A stretch of DNA of 64,000 bases, from assembly GCA_023265395.1 (NCBI GenBank), contig JAHFTX010000004.1, positions 53,481 to 117,480 on the forward strand, written 5' to 3'. A program made the translations under genes and the position numbers. Of this stretch, positions 41,509-50,400 are shown piece after piece. The stretch comes from Thermoplasmata archaeon. Lineage in GTDB: Archaea; Thermoplasmatota; DTKX01; JAHFTX01. Position 1 is the stretch's first letter, and the number at the start of each line of letters is the position of its first letter. Below the pieces are notes generated by a model that did no database searches, was not told the DNA's origin, and saw only the letters and a list, made by a program, of their open reading frames with translations.

Positions 41509-41970
41509 ATGCGCGCCACCAAGCGGCAGGAGGTCCGGCGACGCTACGCCATGGCTGGGGGGTTGTTCCTGGGCGGGGTGCTCCTGGGCGTGGCCCTGGC
41601 GGGGCTCCTGGTCCCACCGCCGGAATCACCAAGGAGCACCAGCCTCGCCGACGCCATCGTCGAGCTGCGACTCCAGGTCCACTACCTCAACGCCTCCCTC
41701 GAACTGTTCCTGCTCGAGTACGGCGATGCGCTCAAGGACCCCTCGGAGCTCCCCGGAGCCCAGGAACATCTGACGCGTGCGGAACGCATCTACTCCAAGG
41801 TGCGGGCAGACCTCTCCCTTCTCGACTCCAACGCGACGGCGCGCGTCGGACAGGGGCTCACCGAGCTGCGGGCAGGGATGGACGACCGGCGAAGCGTCGC
41901 AGAGCTCCGGCCCATCACGGCCGAGATCGGCCGCACACTCGACGGGATCGTCGATTCGATCGGTCAGTAG
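41509..41970 (+). CDS. Membrane-anchored helical protein of the iron operon
   Basis: 153 residues. Short basic start (RATKRQEVRRR), one membrane helix (about 14-34, AMAGGLFLGGVLLGVALAGL), then an all-helical extracellular domain with DAIVELRLQVHYLNASLELF and LTRAERIYSKVRADLSLLD. No family recognised. The ATG is 5 bases after the stop of the HyuA-like gene and overlaps its Shine-Dalgarno GAGG, so it is the fourth gene of the operon. Helical repeats with scattered acids resemble the ectodomain module of the first gene only loosely. Confidence 0.75.
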   Translation: MRATKRQEVRRRYAMAGGLFLGGVLLGVALAGLLVPPPESPRSTSLADAIVELRLQVHYLNASLELFLLEYGDALKDPSELPGAQEHLTRAERIYSKVRADLSLLDSNATARVGQGLTELRAGMDDRRSVAELRPITAEIGRTLDGIVDSIGQ

Positions 41971-41989
41971 GCTCAGCCGAGGCCGACGC

Positions 41990-43327
41990 TCAGGGCGAGG
42001 CGCGGATCGCCTGGACGATCGCGGCGTCGAGGACCTCGATGCCCGCATCGATCTGCTCGGAGGTGATGAGCAGCGGCGGGATGACCCGAATGGCGCTCGG
42101 ACCGCAGGAGAGCAGCAGCAGCCCCTTGGAGATGGCAGCGTCGACGATGGCGTAGGCAAGCGGTCCGTTCGGCGCGCGGCTGGTGCGGTCCTTGACGATG
42201 TCGATCGCCTGCATCAACCCCATCCCGCGGACGTCGCCGATCGGTTCGTGCCGCTGCTGCAGCTCGAGCAGGCGCTGGTGCAGGTAGGTGCCCATGCGAG
42301 CGGCGTTGCCGATCAGGTCCTCCTGCTGCAGCACGTCAAGGGTCGCCAGTGCCGAGGCGCAGGCGACGGGGTTGCCGCCGAAGGTGTTGCTGTGGGCCCC
42401 CGACACCCCAAAGTCGAGCCCCTTGCGCGCCAGTGTCGCACCGATGGGGAGCCCCGAGCCCAGCGACTTGGCCAAGGTCACGATGTCGGGCTTGATCCCA
42501 AAGTGCTCCATGGCGAAGAGCTTGCCCGTGCGACCCATGCCCGACTGCACCTCGTCGGCAACCAGCAGGATGCCGTTGTCATGGCACAGGCGGGAGAGCT
42601 TCCGCACGAACTCGGCCGGCGGCACGACATAGCCGCCCTCGCCCTGGACCGGCTCGAAGAAGCAGGCGGCGACCTCCGCGGGGGGGAGGTTGCGCAGGAA
42701 GTACTGCTCCTCGATCACATCGGCGCAGTAGGTGCCACAGTCGCTGGGGTCGAGCTTGTAGGGGCAGCGGTAACAGTCGGCGAAGGGGACGTGGTGCACG
42801 CCGGGGATGGTCGGGCCGACCTTGGCCTGGTGGACGGGCTTGCTGGCGGTGAGCGCCAGCGCACCGAGGGTGCGGCCGTGGAAGGCGCCAAGGAATGCCA
42901 GCAGCCGTGGCCGACCGCTGGACCAGCGCGCCAGCTTGATGGCCGCCTCGTTGGCCTCGGTGCCGCTGTTGGAGAAGAAACTCTTGGCCGGGGCCTCCAG
43001 CGGAGCCAACTCTGCCAGCCGCTCTGCCAGGCGCACCTGCACGTCGTAGTAGAAGTCCTGCCCCTCGACGTGGACGAACTGGTCCAACTGGGCGCGGATG
43101 GCGGCCAGCACCTTGGGATGGCGGTGCCCCGTGTTGACCACCGAGACCCCGCTGGCGAAGTCGAGCAGCCGGTTGCCGTCGACGTCGGTGACGTAGACCC
43201 CCTGTGCCGAGGCTGCCACCACCGGTGCGCACTTGGTGGTGCGCACCAGTGCCGCCGTGTCACGCGCGACCACCTTCTGCGCGTTGGGGCCGGGGATGGC
43301 GGTGCGCAACTGCGGGCCTTCTGCCAT
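41990..43327 (-). CDS. Class III pyridoxal-phosphate aminotransferase (4-aminobutyrate/ornithine type)
   Basis: 445 residues. Transfers an omega-amino group, typically from ornithine or 4-aminobutyrate, to 2-oxoglutarate. Cofactor features: SNSGTEANEAAIKLAR (phosphate-binding), FFEPVQGEGGY, LVADEVQSGMGRTG with the PLP-contacting Asp, and TLAKSLGSGLPIG with the Schiff-base lysine. A cysteine-rich insert CYRCPYKL...DCGTYC, typical of thermococcal and related ornithine/omega aminotransferases, sits about residues 175-193 and might bind zinc. The exact substrate is uncertain. Transcribed divergently from metK with a 202-base gap. Confidence 0.92.
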   Translation of the reverse strand: MAEGPQLRTAIPGPNAQKVVARDTAALVRTTKCAPVVAASAQGVYVTDVDGNRLLDFASGVSVVNTGHRHPKVLAAIRAQLDQFVHVEGQDFYYDVQVRLAERLAELAPLEAPAKSFFSNSGTEANEAAIKLARWSSGRPRLLAFLGAFHGRTLGALALTASKPVHQAKVGPTIPGVHHVPFADCYRCPYKLDPSDCGTYCADVIEEQYFLRNLPPAEVAACFFEPVQGEGGYVVPPAEFVRKLSRLCHDNGILLVADEVQSGMGRTGKLFAMEHFGIKPDIVTLAKSLGSGLPIGATLARKGLDFGVSGAHSNTFGGNPVACASALATLDVLQQEDLIGNAARMGTYLHQRLLELQQRHEPIGDVRGMGLMQAIDIVKDRTSRAPNGPLAYAIVDAAISKGLLLLSCGPSAIRVIPPLLITSEQIDAGIEVLDAAIVQAIRASP

Positions 43328-43473
43328 CCTCGTCCCCTCGAGCCTGACAGGCCAGACGACCCTGATGAAACCGACGGCCGGAGCATGGCTCCAAGGAGGG
43401 CCCCGACAGGCGGCGCCGCCAGTTCGGGCCCCTCTCGTCGGGCGCGAGGCACCGATGTCGGCACCGCCACGAC

Positions 43474-43486
43474 AAAAGGTATAAAG
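43474..43486 (+). promoter_or_regulatory. TATA box of metK
   Basis: AAAAGGTATAAAG lies 44-56 bases upstream of the TTG start of metK, a good archaeal TATA element in GC-rich surroundings. AAGGGGGG near 43513 provides the ribosome-binding site. Confidence 0.7.
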
Positions 43487-43529
43487 TCACTTCCAAGGTT
43501 CGCGAACCGCCCAAGGGGGGCGGTGTCGT

Positions 43530-44696
43530 TTGGAACAGAACAAGAACTTCGTTTTCACATCGGAGTCTGTGACGGAGGGCCACCCGGACAAGATGGCCGA
43601 CCAGATCAGCGACGCCATCCTCGATGAGATGCTCGCCCAGGACCCGCTCAGCCGAGTGGCCTGCGAGACGTTGGTCACCAACGGGCTTGCCGTGGTGACA
43701 GGCGAAGTGCGCAGCCGTGCGTACGTCGACATCCAGAGCGTCGTCCGTCAGACCATCCACGACATCGGCTACACCGAGGGTGCGAGCGGCTACGACTGGC
43801 AGTCCGTCGGCGTCCTCGTCTCGATCGGTGAGCAGTCCCCCGACATCTCCAAGGGGGTCGACAAGAAGACCAACCGTCAGCGCCAACAGGGTGCCGGCGA
43901 CCAGGGGCTGATGTTCGGCTACGCCGTCAACGAGACGCGCAGCCTGATGCCACTGCCGATCACGCTGGCCCATGCGCTGACTGCGCGGCTGGCCGAGGTG
44001 CGCAAGACCGAGGAGCTCGACTACCTTTTCCCCGACGGCAAGTCCCAGGTGACCGTCCGCTACAAGCAGGGCAGACCCATCCACATCGACGCCGTCGTGC
44101 TCGCCGCGCAGCACCGGCCGGGCATCAGCAGCGCGCGACAGGCCAAGGACCTGCGCAGCCTGGTGGCCGAGGAGGTGCTGCCAGCAAAGCTGCTGAGCAG
44201 GCGGACCAAGTTCCACATCAACGCCACCGGGGCCTTCGTCCGGGGCGGCCCCTGTGCGGATGCCGGCCTGACGGGCCGCAAGATCATCGTCGACACCTAC
44301 GGCGGGGCGGCGCCCCACGGAGGCGGCGCCTTCAGCGGCAAGGACCCCTCGAAGGTCGACCGCTCGGCCAGCTACGCTGCACGGTGGATCGCCAAGAACA
44401 TCGTCGCCGCAGGGATCGCCACCAAGGCGCTGATCCAGCTGGCGTACGTCATCGGCGTCGCCGACCCCGTCTCGGTGCTCGTCGACACCAAGGGCACGAG
44501 CACCGTCTCCGAGACGAAGATCGAACGTGCCGTCCGCGAATGCTTCGACCTGCGCCCGGCGGGGATCATCGAGGAGCTCGACCTGCTGCGGCCCATCTAT
44601 CGCAAGACTGCCAGCTATGGCCACTTCGGCCGCAAGGGCAAGGACTTCACCTGGGAACGCACCGACAAGGTCGACGACCTGTTGGCCCACCTGTAG
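43530..44696 (+). CDS. metK: S-adenosylmethionine synthetase, bacterial-type MetK
   Basis: 388 residues. Makes S-adenosylmethionine from ATP and methionine. Bacterial/eukaryotic MetK signatures are intact: [19 protein letters not shown] (ATP loop, GHPDK 17-21), [12 protein letters not shown], and [17 protein letters not shown]. Archaea normally use the diverged MAT family with quite different motifs, so this gene is probably of bacterial origin. It has nonetheless a TATA-type promoter. The start is TTG, with AAGGGGGG 10 bases upstream. No archaeal MAT gene is visible in the window. Confidence 0.96.
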   Translation: MEQNKNFVFTSESVTEGHPDKMADQISDAILDEMLAQDPLSRVACETLVTNGLAVVTGEVRSRAYVDIQSVVRQTIHDIGYTEGASGYDWQSVGVLVSIGEQSPDISKGVDKKTNRQRQQGAGDQGLMFGYAVNETRSLMPLPITLAHALTARLAEVRKTEELDYLFPDGKSQVTVRYKQGRPIHIDAVVLAAQHRPGISSARQAKDLRSLVAEEVLPAKLLSRRTKFHINATGAFVRGGPCADAGLTGRKIIVDTYGGAAPHGGGAFSGKDPSKVDRSASYAARWIAKNIVAAGIATKALIQLAYVIGVADPVSVLVDTKGTSTVSETKIERAVRECFDLRPAGIIEELDLLRPIYRKTASYGHFGRKGKDFTWERTDKVDDLLAHL

Positions 44697-44756
44697 TCAG
44701 ACCACGGGCCCCAGCGGCACGACCCACCAGCGACCGCACCGAGGGAGTGGACGTTC

Positions 44757-45416
44757 GTGCCCGCCCGCCTGGCGCGGCGCACCGACGACGAGCCGCAGAT
44801 CGTCGAAGACCTCGACGAGCGGGCCCTGGCGGAGCAGACGGCGGCCGTGCGCTCTGCGTCCTCACAGCAACTCCACCAGCCGACACGGCCGCACGTGACC
44901 ATCCCGCCCAACGCCTGGGGCGAACCCCAGCTGCGTCCGGCCGCCCAGCGACGGCTGCAGACGGCCCTGCGTAAGCACACCTGGGAGAGTCCGATGAGCG
45001 CCGAACGCACGCAGAGCGTCCTGCTGCTCGAAGCCGCCCTGCGGGCGCTGGGGTTGGATGTCGAGCGGTCGATGACGACCCACACCTACACCCGCTCGGT
45101 CGTGATCGTGCCGATTCCCGCGGTGGCGTCGGTGACGCGGCTGAGCGCCGGCACGGACCATCCGCTCGACATCGACGTCTTCGCCCTGCGACCCGCACCC
45201 TCGGCGGAGCTGACCATGGTGCGCCTCGAGCGGCTGGAGCAGCAGAACCTCCCCACCGCACGGGCCCTGCTGCGCGCCTTCGCCGCCGCGTTACCACGGC
45301 CCCCCTGGCGCTTCACACTCCGCCAGCGACTCCAGCCGGGGACGGGCCTGCTCGATCCGACCTACCGCACGGCGCGGCTGCAGTTCGAGGCCCTGCTCGG
45401 CGACGACGTGCGCTAG
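44757..45416 (+). CDS. Hypothetical protein downstream of metK
   Basis: 219 residues from GTG with GGGAG upstream. The first 75 residues are polar, Arg/Gln-rich and probably disordered. The C-terminal part (about 80-219) looks like an alpha/beta domain: SVLLLEAALRALGLDVERS, then strands around SVVIVPIPAV, LDIDVFAL and ELTMVRLERL. No known family recognised. It follows metK by 60 bases and probably belongs to the same transcript. Cytosolic. Confidence 0.7.
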   Translation: MPARLARRTDDEPQIVEDLDERALAEQTAAVRSASSQQLHQPTRPHVTIPPNAWGEPQLRPAAQRRLQTALRKHTWESPMSAERTQSVLLLEAALRALGLDVERSMTTHTYTRSVVIVPIPAVASVTRLSAGTDHPLDIDVFALRPAPSAELTMVRLERLEQQNLPTARALLRAFAAALPRPPWRFTLRQRLQPGTGLLDPTYRTARLQFEALLGDDVR

Positions 45417-45420
45417 CCAC

Positions 45421-46572
45421 CTAGCTCCGCAGCAGGTTACGGGCGATGATCAACCGCTGGATCTCGCTGGTGCCCTCGCCGATCTCGGTGAGCTTGGCGT
45501 CACGCAGATACCGCTCGACGGGGCAGTCGACCGTGTACCCCAGCCCCCCGTGGATCTGCAGCGCGCGGTTGGTCACCCGCATCGAGACCTCGGAGGCGTA
45601 GAGCTTGGCCATCGCCGACTCGAGCGAGGTGCGGCCCCCCTGGTCCTTGAGGTAGGCCGCCCGCTGGATGAGCAGCCGCGCTGCATCGAGTTCGGTGGCG
45701 CTGTCGGCGAGCATCCACTGGATCGCCTGGAAGCGGGAGATCGGATGACCGAACTGGGTGCGTTCCTGGGAGTAGCGCAGCGCCTCCTCGAAGGCGGCCC
45801 GGGCGATCCCCAGTGCCATCGCCGCGATGCTGATGCGTCCGCCATCGAGGACCTTGAGGGCCCCGATGAACCCGCCATCGACCGCACCCAGGACGCGTTC
45901 GGGTCCGAGGTGGACGTCGCGGAAGTGCATCTCGGTGGTCGTCGAGGCACGACAGCCCATCTTGCGCTCGTGGGCACCGACGTTGCAGCCGGGATCGGAG
46001 CGTTCGACGATGAAGGCGGTCACCCCCTTGTTGGCCTTGGCGCGGTCGGTCACCGCCATGACCACGTAGACCTCGGCAGCGTCGCCGTTGGTGACGAAGA
46101 TCTTGCTCCCGTCGAGGACCCAGCCCGTGCCCTTGCGCACCGCCACCGTCTCCATCGTCGCCGCATCGGAGCCGCCATTGGGTTCGGTCAGGCACCAGCC
46201 GCTCATGCGCGTGCCAGTGGCAAGGTCAGGCAGGTACTGCCGTTTCTGCTCGGGCGTGCCCTCGATCCGGATGTGCCCCTGGCCCAGGGAGTTGTGGGCG
46301 GCCATCAGCAGTCCGATCCCGCCGCTGGCGGCGGAGACCTCATCGATGGCGATGGCGTAGCTTTGGGTGTCGAGCCCCGGACCGCCGTACTCGGGGGAGG
46401 TCTGCATCCCCAGCAGGTTCTGGGCGCCCATCTTGCGCACCACGTCCCACGGGTAGACGTCAGCGTGGCCGCTCTCATCGAGCTTCGCAGCAATCGGCAC
46501 GATCTCCCGGGCGCAGAACTCCCGGACCATCTTCTGGATCGCCAGGTGCTCCTGGGTCAGCGCGAAATCCAT
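45421..46572 (-). CDS. Acyl-CoA dehydrogenase
   Basis: 383 residues, full-length family member. FAD-dependent 2,3-dehydrogenation of acyl-CoA. Signatures: [33 protein letters not shown], the FAD-binding segment [14 protein letters not shown], and [19 protein letters not shown] with the expected catalytic glutamate in the GEGTSE loop, as in short/branched-chain enzymes. TATA-like CCTTTTTGAG lies near 46600-46610 and GGAGGGG closer to the start. One of three acyl-CoA dehydrogenases in the window; no electron-transfer flavoprotein is nearby. Confidence 0.94.
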   Translation of the reverse strand: MDFALTQEHLAIQKMVREFCAREIVPIAAKLDESGHADVYPWDVVRKMGAQNLLGMQTSPEYGGPGLDTQSYAIAIDEVSAASGGIGLLMAAHNSLGQGHIRIEGTPEQKRQYLPDLATGTRMSGWCLTEPNGGSDAATMETVAVRKGTGWVLDGSKIFVTNGDAAEVYVVMAVTDRAKANKGVTAFIVERSDPGCNVGAHERKMGCRASTTTEMHFRDVHLGPERVLGAVDGGFIGALKVLDGGRISIAAMALGIARAAFEEALRYSQERTQFGHPISRFQAIQWMLADSATELDAARLLIQRAAYLKDQGGRTSLESAMAKLYASEVSMRVTNRALQIHGGLGYTVDCPVERYLRDAKLTEIGEGTSEIQRLIIARNLLRS

Positions 46573-46656
46573 GTCCGTCCCTGCCCCTCCATCGGGGGCA
46601 TGCTCAAAAAGGTCGTGGTGCGACGCCCCCGGTCCGGGGAGATGGTCGGGAGGATC

Positions 46657-47409
46657 CTAGAGCGTGCCGGCCAGCCAGGAGAATATCCGGCGGAGGAACT
46701 CGGCGTTGTCCGCCTGCGCGTGGTGCTTGTTGGTCAGCATCGAGGTGTCCCCGATCCCGACGACACGCCCGCCCCGCTCGGGGGTGAACACGGAGGTGAT
46801 CAGCGGCCCGCGCCGCTCCTCGACGGACTTGCGGGCATCACCGTCCATGTCGGCGAAGGACGAGGGGCTGCTCCAGGCCAGCGACGTGCCCTCGGGACCC
46901 TCGAGGCTGCAGCCGCTGAAGTGGCCGACCTCGGTGATGCCGCGAGTGATCGGATGAGGGGAGAAGACGGTGATTCGCGCGAACTGGGGCACCTTCTCGC
47001 TGCCGATGCGCTGGCCTTGGAAGAGGACCGACTGCCCGAAGGATTCGGTGGGGTCGGCGATCCGGTCGCTGTTGAAGGTCAGCCCCCAGGGCGAGGTCAG
47101 CTGGTTGAGCGTCGCGGCGTTGTTGAAGATGTTCCCCCACTCGGCGGTCAACAGCAAGCCCCCGCCGCGGTGCACAAAGGCGTGGACGGCATCGCACTCG
47201 ACCTTGCTCAAGGGCCGCTTGGGGAATGCGACGACCAGCACGTCGATGCCCTGCAGCGACTCGGCCCCCAGCCCATCGGGATCACTGGCGACCCGCACCG
47301 TGTACCCCGACTGACGCAGTTCGGTGGCCAACCGGCTGAGCCCCTCGTCGCCTTCGTCGCGCAACCCGACGGTGCACTCGTGGATGCCATCGAAGAGGAC
47401 CACGGGCAT
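46657..47409 (-). CDS. GATase-like (DUF4350/GldG/ThuA-type) protein
   Basis: 250 residues with the flavodoxin-like fold of class I glutamine-amidotransferase relatives. Features: GLSRLATELRQSGYTVRVAS, GIDVLVVAFPKRPLSKVE, AVHAFVHRGGGLLLTAEWG, and GGRVVGIGDTSMLTN. No catalytic cysteine triad is evident, so it is probably a binding or structural domain as in IFT52/GldG-like proteins. A similar domain occurs inside the neighbouring giant protein (47484-51572). TATA-like TCTTATGG is near 47446-47453. Cytosolic, no signal peptide. Confidence 0.8.
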   Translation of the reverse strand: MPVVLFDGIHECTVGLRDEGDEGLSRLATELRQSGYTVRVASDPDGLGAESLQGIDVLVVAFPKRPLSKVECDAVHAFVHRGGGLLLTAEWGNIFNNAATLNQLTSPWGLTFNSDRIADPTESFGQSVLFQGQRIGSEKVPQFARITVFSPHPITRGITEVGHFSGCSLEGPEGTSLAWSSPSSFADMDGDARKSVEERRGPLITSVFTPERGGRVVGIGDTSMLTNKHHAQADNAEFLRRIFSWLAGTL

Positions 47410-47483
47410 GGCGCTCGCTCCACTCCGGATGCACTGGGGCGCGCCATAAGACTATGGGGGTGGTCACGGCGCAGGTGGATGGA

Positions 47484-50400
47484 CTACTCGTCACTCTCGT
47501 CGCCGGTGGCCCTGGGGGAGGTGCGTCGGACCCCGCCGGTCTGCGGCCTGGTCACCACCGCGTAGAGAATCACGGCGATGGCACCGATGCTGGCGCCTAC
47601 GGCCACGAGGGTCAGTGAGCCGCCCGGCAACCCCAAGAGCAGTGAACCCCCGCTCTCGACGAGCAGCTGCTGGTCGACCTCGTTGTCGTCTATCCGCTCC
47701 TCGGAGATCTCCTTGTCGGGGTCGATCACCAGGCTGATGCCGTGGGGTCCGGCAGTGGCGGTCCAGTTGACCCCCAGGAAGATGTTGGTGCCCTTGGGTA
47801 CGGCCCCGGTGGCGCGGCCGACCTCTTTCCCGTCGACCAGCACCGCGATGGTCACCTTCGAGACGTCGAGCGTGTAGGGGCCATCGTTGACCACCTCCCC
47901 GAATACCTGCAGCCGCTGTCCGGCCTGGGCGGTGCTGACCACCCGACCGTCGTGGAAGTAGCGGATCTCCCCCGCGTGGAGGTTCGCCTGCCGCGCGACC
48001 ACCTCCCCGAAGGCGACGTCGTTGACGCGATCGAGGTCGACCAGCGTGTGCGAAGGGTCGACCTCTGCTCGCACCAGCGACACCCCCACCGGCGGGTCGT
48101 CCCAGCGCGCGCGCACCTGTGCCGCTTCGCCCGGCTCGAGGGCAGGCACGTCGCTGCTGGCGATCACCGCGCCACTCGAGTCGGTCATCTCGACGCTCGT
48201 CTCGGCGCTCCGTCCGGTGCCCATGTTGCGCACCAGGGCGGTCAGCGTCACGGGCGAATGTGCCAGCACCGTCCCCTCCGAGGCGACGGAGGAGCGGTCG
48301 ACCAGCAGGTCGGGTCGCAACACCCGCACGACGACCGTGGTCCCCACGACGACCTGCGGGTCGGTCGAGGTGGCGGTGATCGTCAGGTTGTACAAGCCCC
48401 CGCGGGCCACCGCGTGCGCCTGGATGGTCAGGTTGGTGCTGACCTCCCCGCTGAAGGGCGGGAGTGTGAGGCGGACCGTCGGCAGGGTCCAGCGATGGAC
48501 GTCGTCGAAATCACCGTCGGCGGAAAGGGTGACCTCGTCGGGGTTGTTGCCATCGTTGCGCAGGCTCACCGTGACGTTGACGGCGGGGGGCACACCTCCG
48601 GGGTCGAGGTCCCCGCCAGCGACGGGAGCAGCGCCCAGCAACACCAGTTGGTAGCGTGGTTCGATGCCTACGACCAGGTCGAGGGTCGCCTCAGCGACGA
48701 TCCCGTCCACTTCGGTGGTGGCCCGCAAAGTCAGGCCATAGGGGCCTGCGACGACCTTGTTGGTCGGCAAGGTGACGTAGACCGCCAGCGACGTCTCAGC
48801 CTGCGGCGGCAGCGTCACGGAACTGCGCTGGAGCGCGGCCCAGCCCTTGGCGGCCCCCTCGAGGGCCAAGGCGATGTCGCCCTCGACGTTGCCGCTGTTG
48901 CGGACGCGGAAGGGGAGCACCAGACTGTCCCCCGGAGCACCGCTGGCCTGCGGATCGTCGCTCTGGAGCTCCACCCCCGCCGTCGGCGCGACGGTCAGGG
49001 TGATCGGGACCTCACTCCAACCTGCCCTATCGACCACGGTCAATCGCACCAGCACCGACAGGGTCGTCCCGAGCGCTGCCCCGCTGGGAGCCTGAAGATG
49101 GACCTCGATGGGGAGTGAATCGCTCGGGAGGATTCCCGTCGGGGGCACTCCGTCGCTGACCGCAGGCGTGACCGTGGCGTTCCACGATGCGGGAGCCCCG
49201 CTGAGTGCCAGTTCGTCGATCTCCAACGTCACCGGGGCAGTGTTGGTCACCTCGCCCTCGAGGATGACCTCGCCGCCTGCACGGATCGAGAGGTCGGTCG
49301 CTGCGTCGAGGTGCAGCTGCAGGCCGTTCCCCAGCAACGCCATCACGCGACGGGCAAGCTCTTGGCGGTCGCCCCCTGCGCTGATGACGCGCAGGTCCAG
49401 CGGCGTCGAGACCACCCGCCAGCTGTCGTCGACGACGATGCCCACCATCGGCGAGGTGTCGGTGTGCAGGGAGGTGTTCTGGTAGAGGAAGCCGACCCCC
49501 GGACCGCTGGCGATGTAGCCATCGGTCTTGTCACTCACCCCCGCCAGCGGTGCCGATGCAAGGGAGAGGCCAGCACCCAGGGGGACCTGGTCGCTGCCGT
49601 CGATGACCAGGGGGGTGCCGAGGTCGTCTTGGGACGCTGTCGGGTCGACACCGAGGCGGTCGCGGAAGAAGGAGGCCGAGCTGGTGCCACGGTCGAACAG
49701 GAGCTCAGGGGAGAGGAGCCAGAGACTGCCACCCTCTCCCAGATAGGTGTCCAGAACGGCCAGGTCAGCGGCCGTCAGGCTGCCAGCGACCGTACCGCCA
49801 CGGCCATCCTGACCGGTCAGCCACACGACGGTCCCATAGGGGTGCAGCACCTCGAGGTCGGGCCCATCCCCGTCACGGCTGACGGTGGAGAGGTCGTAGG
49901 GGATCGCCAGCGAATCGAGCGCCGTCGTCACCGCGCCCTCGGCGTCGAGGACCGGGTCGCTGCCCAGCGCACCACCATTGCCCGGACCGGCGTCGTCGTC
50001 GACGACGAGCACGGTGGCTTCGCCCTCCGAGGCATGGATGCGGCGACTGAGGTGGTTGTTGGCGGCATTGTCGTCAGCGCTGACAACCAGCTGCGCCTCG
50101 ATCGCATACTCACCAGCGGCAGCCACATCCCAGTCGAGGTCGATGGTGCGGGTCTCGGTCGCGGAGAAGGTCGATGTCTGCGCCTGCTGGGCGATGACCG
50201 TGCCGCTGGCGGTGCGCACCTGCACCGTCGTCGTCACGGCGCCGGGCGAGGAGAAACCGATGGAGCGCACGGTCAGGAGCAGCTGCTCGGTCTCCCCCAC
50301 GTGGGAGGTGCCCAGCGGGGCCAGCGACTCGATCCGGATCTCCTGCTTGTGCTCGATGCCGCGCAGGTAGAAGTCGTCGAGGTAGAACCCCACCTCGGTG

